Origin: G041228335 sp964580905
GTDB lineage: Bacteria; Pseudomonadota; Alphaproteobacteria; Puniceispirillales; UBA1172
Direction of reading: 5' to 3'
Length of the DNA: 64,000 nucleotides
Assembly (NCBI GenBank): GCA_964580905.1
Contig: CAZOLR010000008.1
Span: 1-64,000 of the forward strand
Shown: in pieces, positions 62,946-64,000 of the stretch
How positions within the stretch are numbered: position 1 is the first letter of the stretch
Layout of the letters: each line of letters opens with the position of its first letter
Position numbers and translations under genes: made by a program
Notes under the pieces: model-generated
What the model saw: the letters and a program-made list of their open reading frames with translations, nothing else
Database searches by the model: none
Told to the model about the DNA's origin: nothing

Positions 62946-63737
62946 ATGTCTGTTCCGCAGGATCTTGAATACTGGATAGATGAGGTTCGTCATCCCTTGT
63001 CGTCTTCATCCTTTTGTGATCAATGTCGTGACGTGCTTGATCGTGACGGTGTGCTGACCCTTGATGGTTTCATCAGGCAGGAGCGACTTTCATCCATGAC
63101 AGACGCCGCAGAAAAGAGCGCGCATCATGCCTATTTCACAAGCTCTACCCATAATGTCTACCTGACACCAAAAAATACAGATCTGCCGGATGATCATGTG
63201 TTCAACCGCCAGATCACGTCTTCCAAAGGCTGTATCACCACCGATCAGGTGCCGGAGGAAACAGGCCTGCAGGTGATCTATAATGATCCGCGGTTTCAAT
63301 CTTTCATCGCGCATGTCGTGGGGCAGGATGCGGTCTTTCCCTATGCTGATCCCCTGTCTTCGATCAATGTGCATTATGCGTCCCATGGTCAGGAACTGGG
63401 CTGGCATTTCGACAATTCGTCTTTTGCCATCACGCTTCTTCTGCAAGCCCCGAAAGCAGGCGGAAGTTTTGAATATGTCAAGGATCTGAGGGACGCCGAC
63501 GGGGGAGAGATGAATTTTGACGGGGTGCGCGCTGTTCTTGATGGTGAAATGCCGGTCCGGAAGCTGAGGATTGATCCGGGCACGTTGGTGCTTTTCCGTG
63601 GCCGGAATTCTATTCACCGTGTCACCCCGACCGAAGGGGACAGGACACGTATTCTTGTTGTCCTTGCCTATAACGACACGCCAGGGGTGGCGTTGTCGGA
63701 AACCGCACGCATGACTTTCTACGGCCGTCTCGGCTGA
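62946..63737 (+). CDS. Fe(II)/2-oxoglutarate-dependent oxygenase, BesD/HalD or phytanoyl-like
   Basis: 263 residues with a cupin core: metal triad His154 and Asp156 (WHFDNSSF) and His224 (NSIHRVTP), with 2OG-binding Arg near 233-235 (DRTRIL). The C-terminal segment VVLAYNDTPGV and SETARMTFYG is like that of the HalD/BesD group, which includes radical halogenases; those have Gly at the Asp position. The HxD seen here predicts hydroxylation. The ATG at 62946 is preferred; one at 62895 would overlap the methyltransferase by 20 bp. Substrate unknown; free amino acids or their derivatives are the likely guess. Confidence 0.8.
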   Translation: MSVPQDLEYWIDEVRHPLSSSSFCDQCRDVLDRDGVLTLDGFIRQERLSSMTDAAEKSAHHAYFTSSTHNVYLTPKNTDLPDDHVFNRQITSSKGCITTDQVPEETGLQVIYNDPRFQSFIAHVVGQDAVFPYADPLSSINVHYASHGQELGWHFDNSSFAITLLLQAPKAGGSFEYVKDLRDADGGEMNFDGVRAVLDGEMPVRKLRIDPGTLVLFRGRNSIHRVTPTEGDRTRILVVLAYNDTPGVALSETARMTFYGRLG

Positions 63738-63756
63738 AAAGAGTCGTCATCCTTTT

Positions 63757-64000
63757 TCAAGAGATCGGCATCTGTCGGAGAAGGGAGAGCGCTTCAGGGG
63801 TGTCTGCGTCCTGAAGGATTGCCGCATCATCCAGCGAAAGGGGATTAATCGCGGCGGGATAACTTTCAAAAAGACCACGGGCACCGACATCGCCTTTCTG
63901 CAATTTCAGCTCATCAAAGAAAGACTGCCCCCAGATAACGGGGTTGCCGCGCTGGCCTTCTGTAACAGGCAGGGTGATACGGCTTGCGCGGTTTTCGGCA
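63757..64000 (-). CDS. C-terminal part of a MocA/MobA-like nucleotidyltransferase (start outside window)
   Basis: The frame is open from base 63999 to the TGA at 63757-63759; 80 residues are seen. Their pattern, with GQRGNPVIWGQSFFDEL, GDVGARGLF and the late DADTPEALSLL, matches the end of molybdenum cofactor cytidylyl- or guanylyltransferases. The family places the aspartate of D-x-D-T-P at the end as seen here. It is convergent with the 2OG gene, with 19 bp between. Confidence 0.75.
   Translation of the reverse strand, partial: AENRASRITLPVTEGQRGNPVIWGQSFFDELKLQKGDVGARGLFESYPAAINPLSLDDAAILQDADTPEALSLLRQMPIS

Overview
The window is a chromosomal segment of a Gram-negative alphaproteobacterium. 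Support: cpoB-tilS-ftsH and serC-serA-hisZ-purA next to rpoH/rluD, rnpB just upstream of the mraZ division/cell-wall cluster, a long-linker FtsZ, and outer-membrane genes (lpxC, bamD, mlaA). A marine SAR116/Rhodospirillales-like lineage fits the gene set, but that is inference; no rRNA operon is present to confirm it. No prophage, insertion sequence, CRISPR array or tRNA was seen. Most of the segment is densely packed housekeeping DNA with many 1-14 bp gene overlaps.

Layout. 1-0.8 kb: 3' end of a large cadherin-like surface protein closed by a strong terminator. 0.9-7.9 kb (+): cpoB, tilS, ftsH, folP, glmM. 7.9-8.6 kb (-): a GST-like protein. 8.6-14.1 kb (+): a candidate serC leader RNA, then serC, serA, hisZ and purA. 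14.1-16.1 kb (-): rpoH and rluD. 16.1-19.0 kb: two small membrane proteins and a two-part sodium:solute symporter. 19.2-21.5 kb (+): an unknown gene and ettA. 21.5-23.0 kb (-): mlaA-mlaC. 23.1-28.0 kb (+): uvrD-like helicase, prmA and aminopeptidase P. 28.0-33.7 kb (-): lpxC, bamD, recN, ligA. 33.8-52.1 kb (-): the complete dcw cluster mraZ-rsmH-ftsL-ftsI-murE-murF-mraY-murD-ftsW-murG-murC-murB-ddl-ftsQ-ftsA-ftsZ, preceded by a textbook array of MraZ boxes. 52.4-52.8 kb (-): RNase P RNA. 53-64 kb: a TPR-sulfotransferase, uup, djlA-like, tusA-like, plsC, several small genes, a free-Met-sulfoxide reductase, a copper chaperone, a Nudix hydrolase, a homocysteine methyltransferase, a BesD/phytanoyl-like Fe(II)/2OG enzyme, and the 3' end of a MocA/MobA-like nucleotidyltransferase.

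How the parts work together. The dcw block holds every soluble and membrane step from UDP-MurNAc formation (murB, murC) to lipid II (mraY, murG) plus the septal machinery. glmM feeds it GlcN-1-P, lpxC and bamD serve the outer membrane, and mlaA/mlaC keep outer-membrane lipid asymmetry. serC/serA form the first two steps of serine synthesis.

The most unusual item is a self-contained transcription unit at about 60.51-60.70 kb on the minus strand. It has a good -10 element, a Shine-Dalgarno matching the 16S rRNA 3' end over about 15 nt, a 29-residue Gly-rich CxxxC peptide, and a strong intrinsic terminator. It lies next to a PCu(A)C copper chaperone. Other points of interest are the MraZ operator, the serC leader with two exclusive pairings that involve the ribosome-binding site, a 16-bp perfect hairpin after ftsZ, divergent start codons that overlap within CATG, and a BesD-like oxygenase that keeps the hydroxylase HxD triad.
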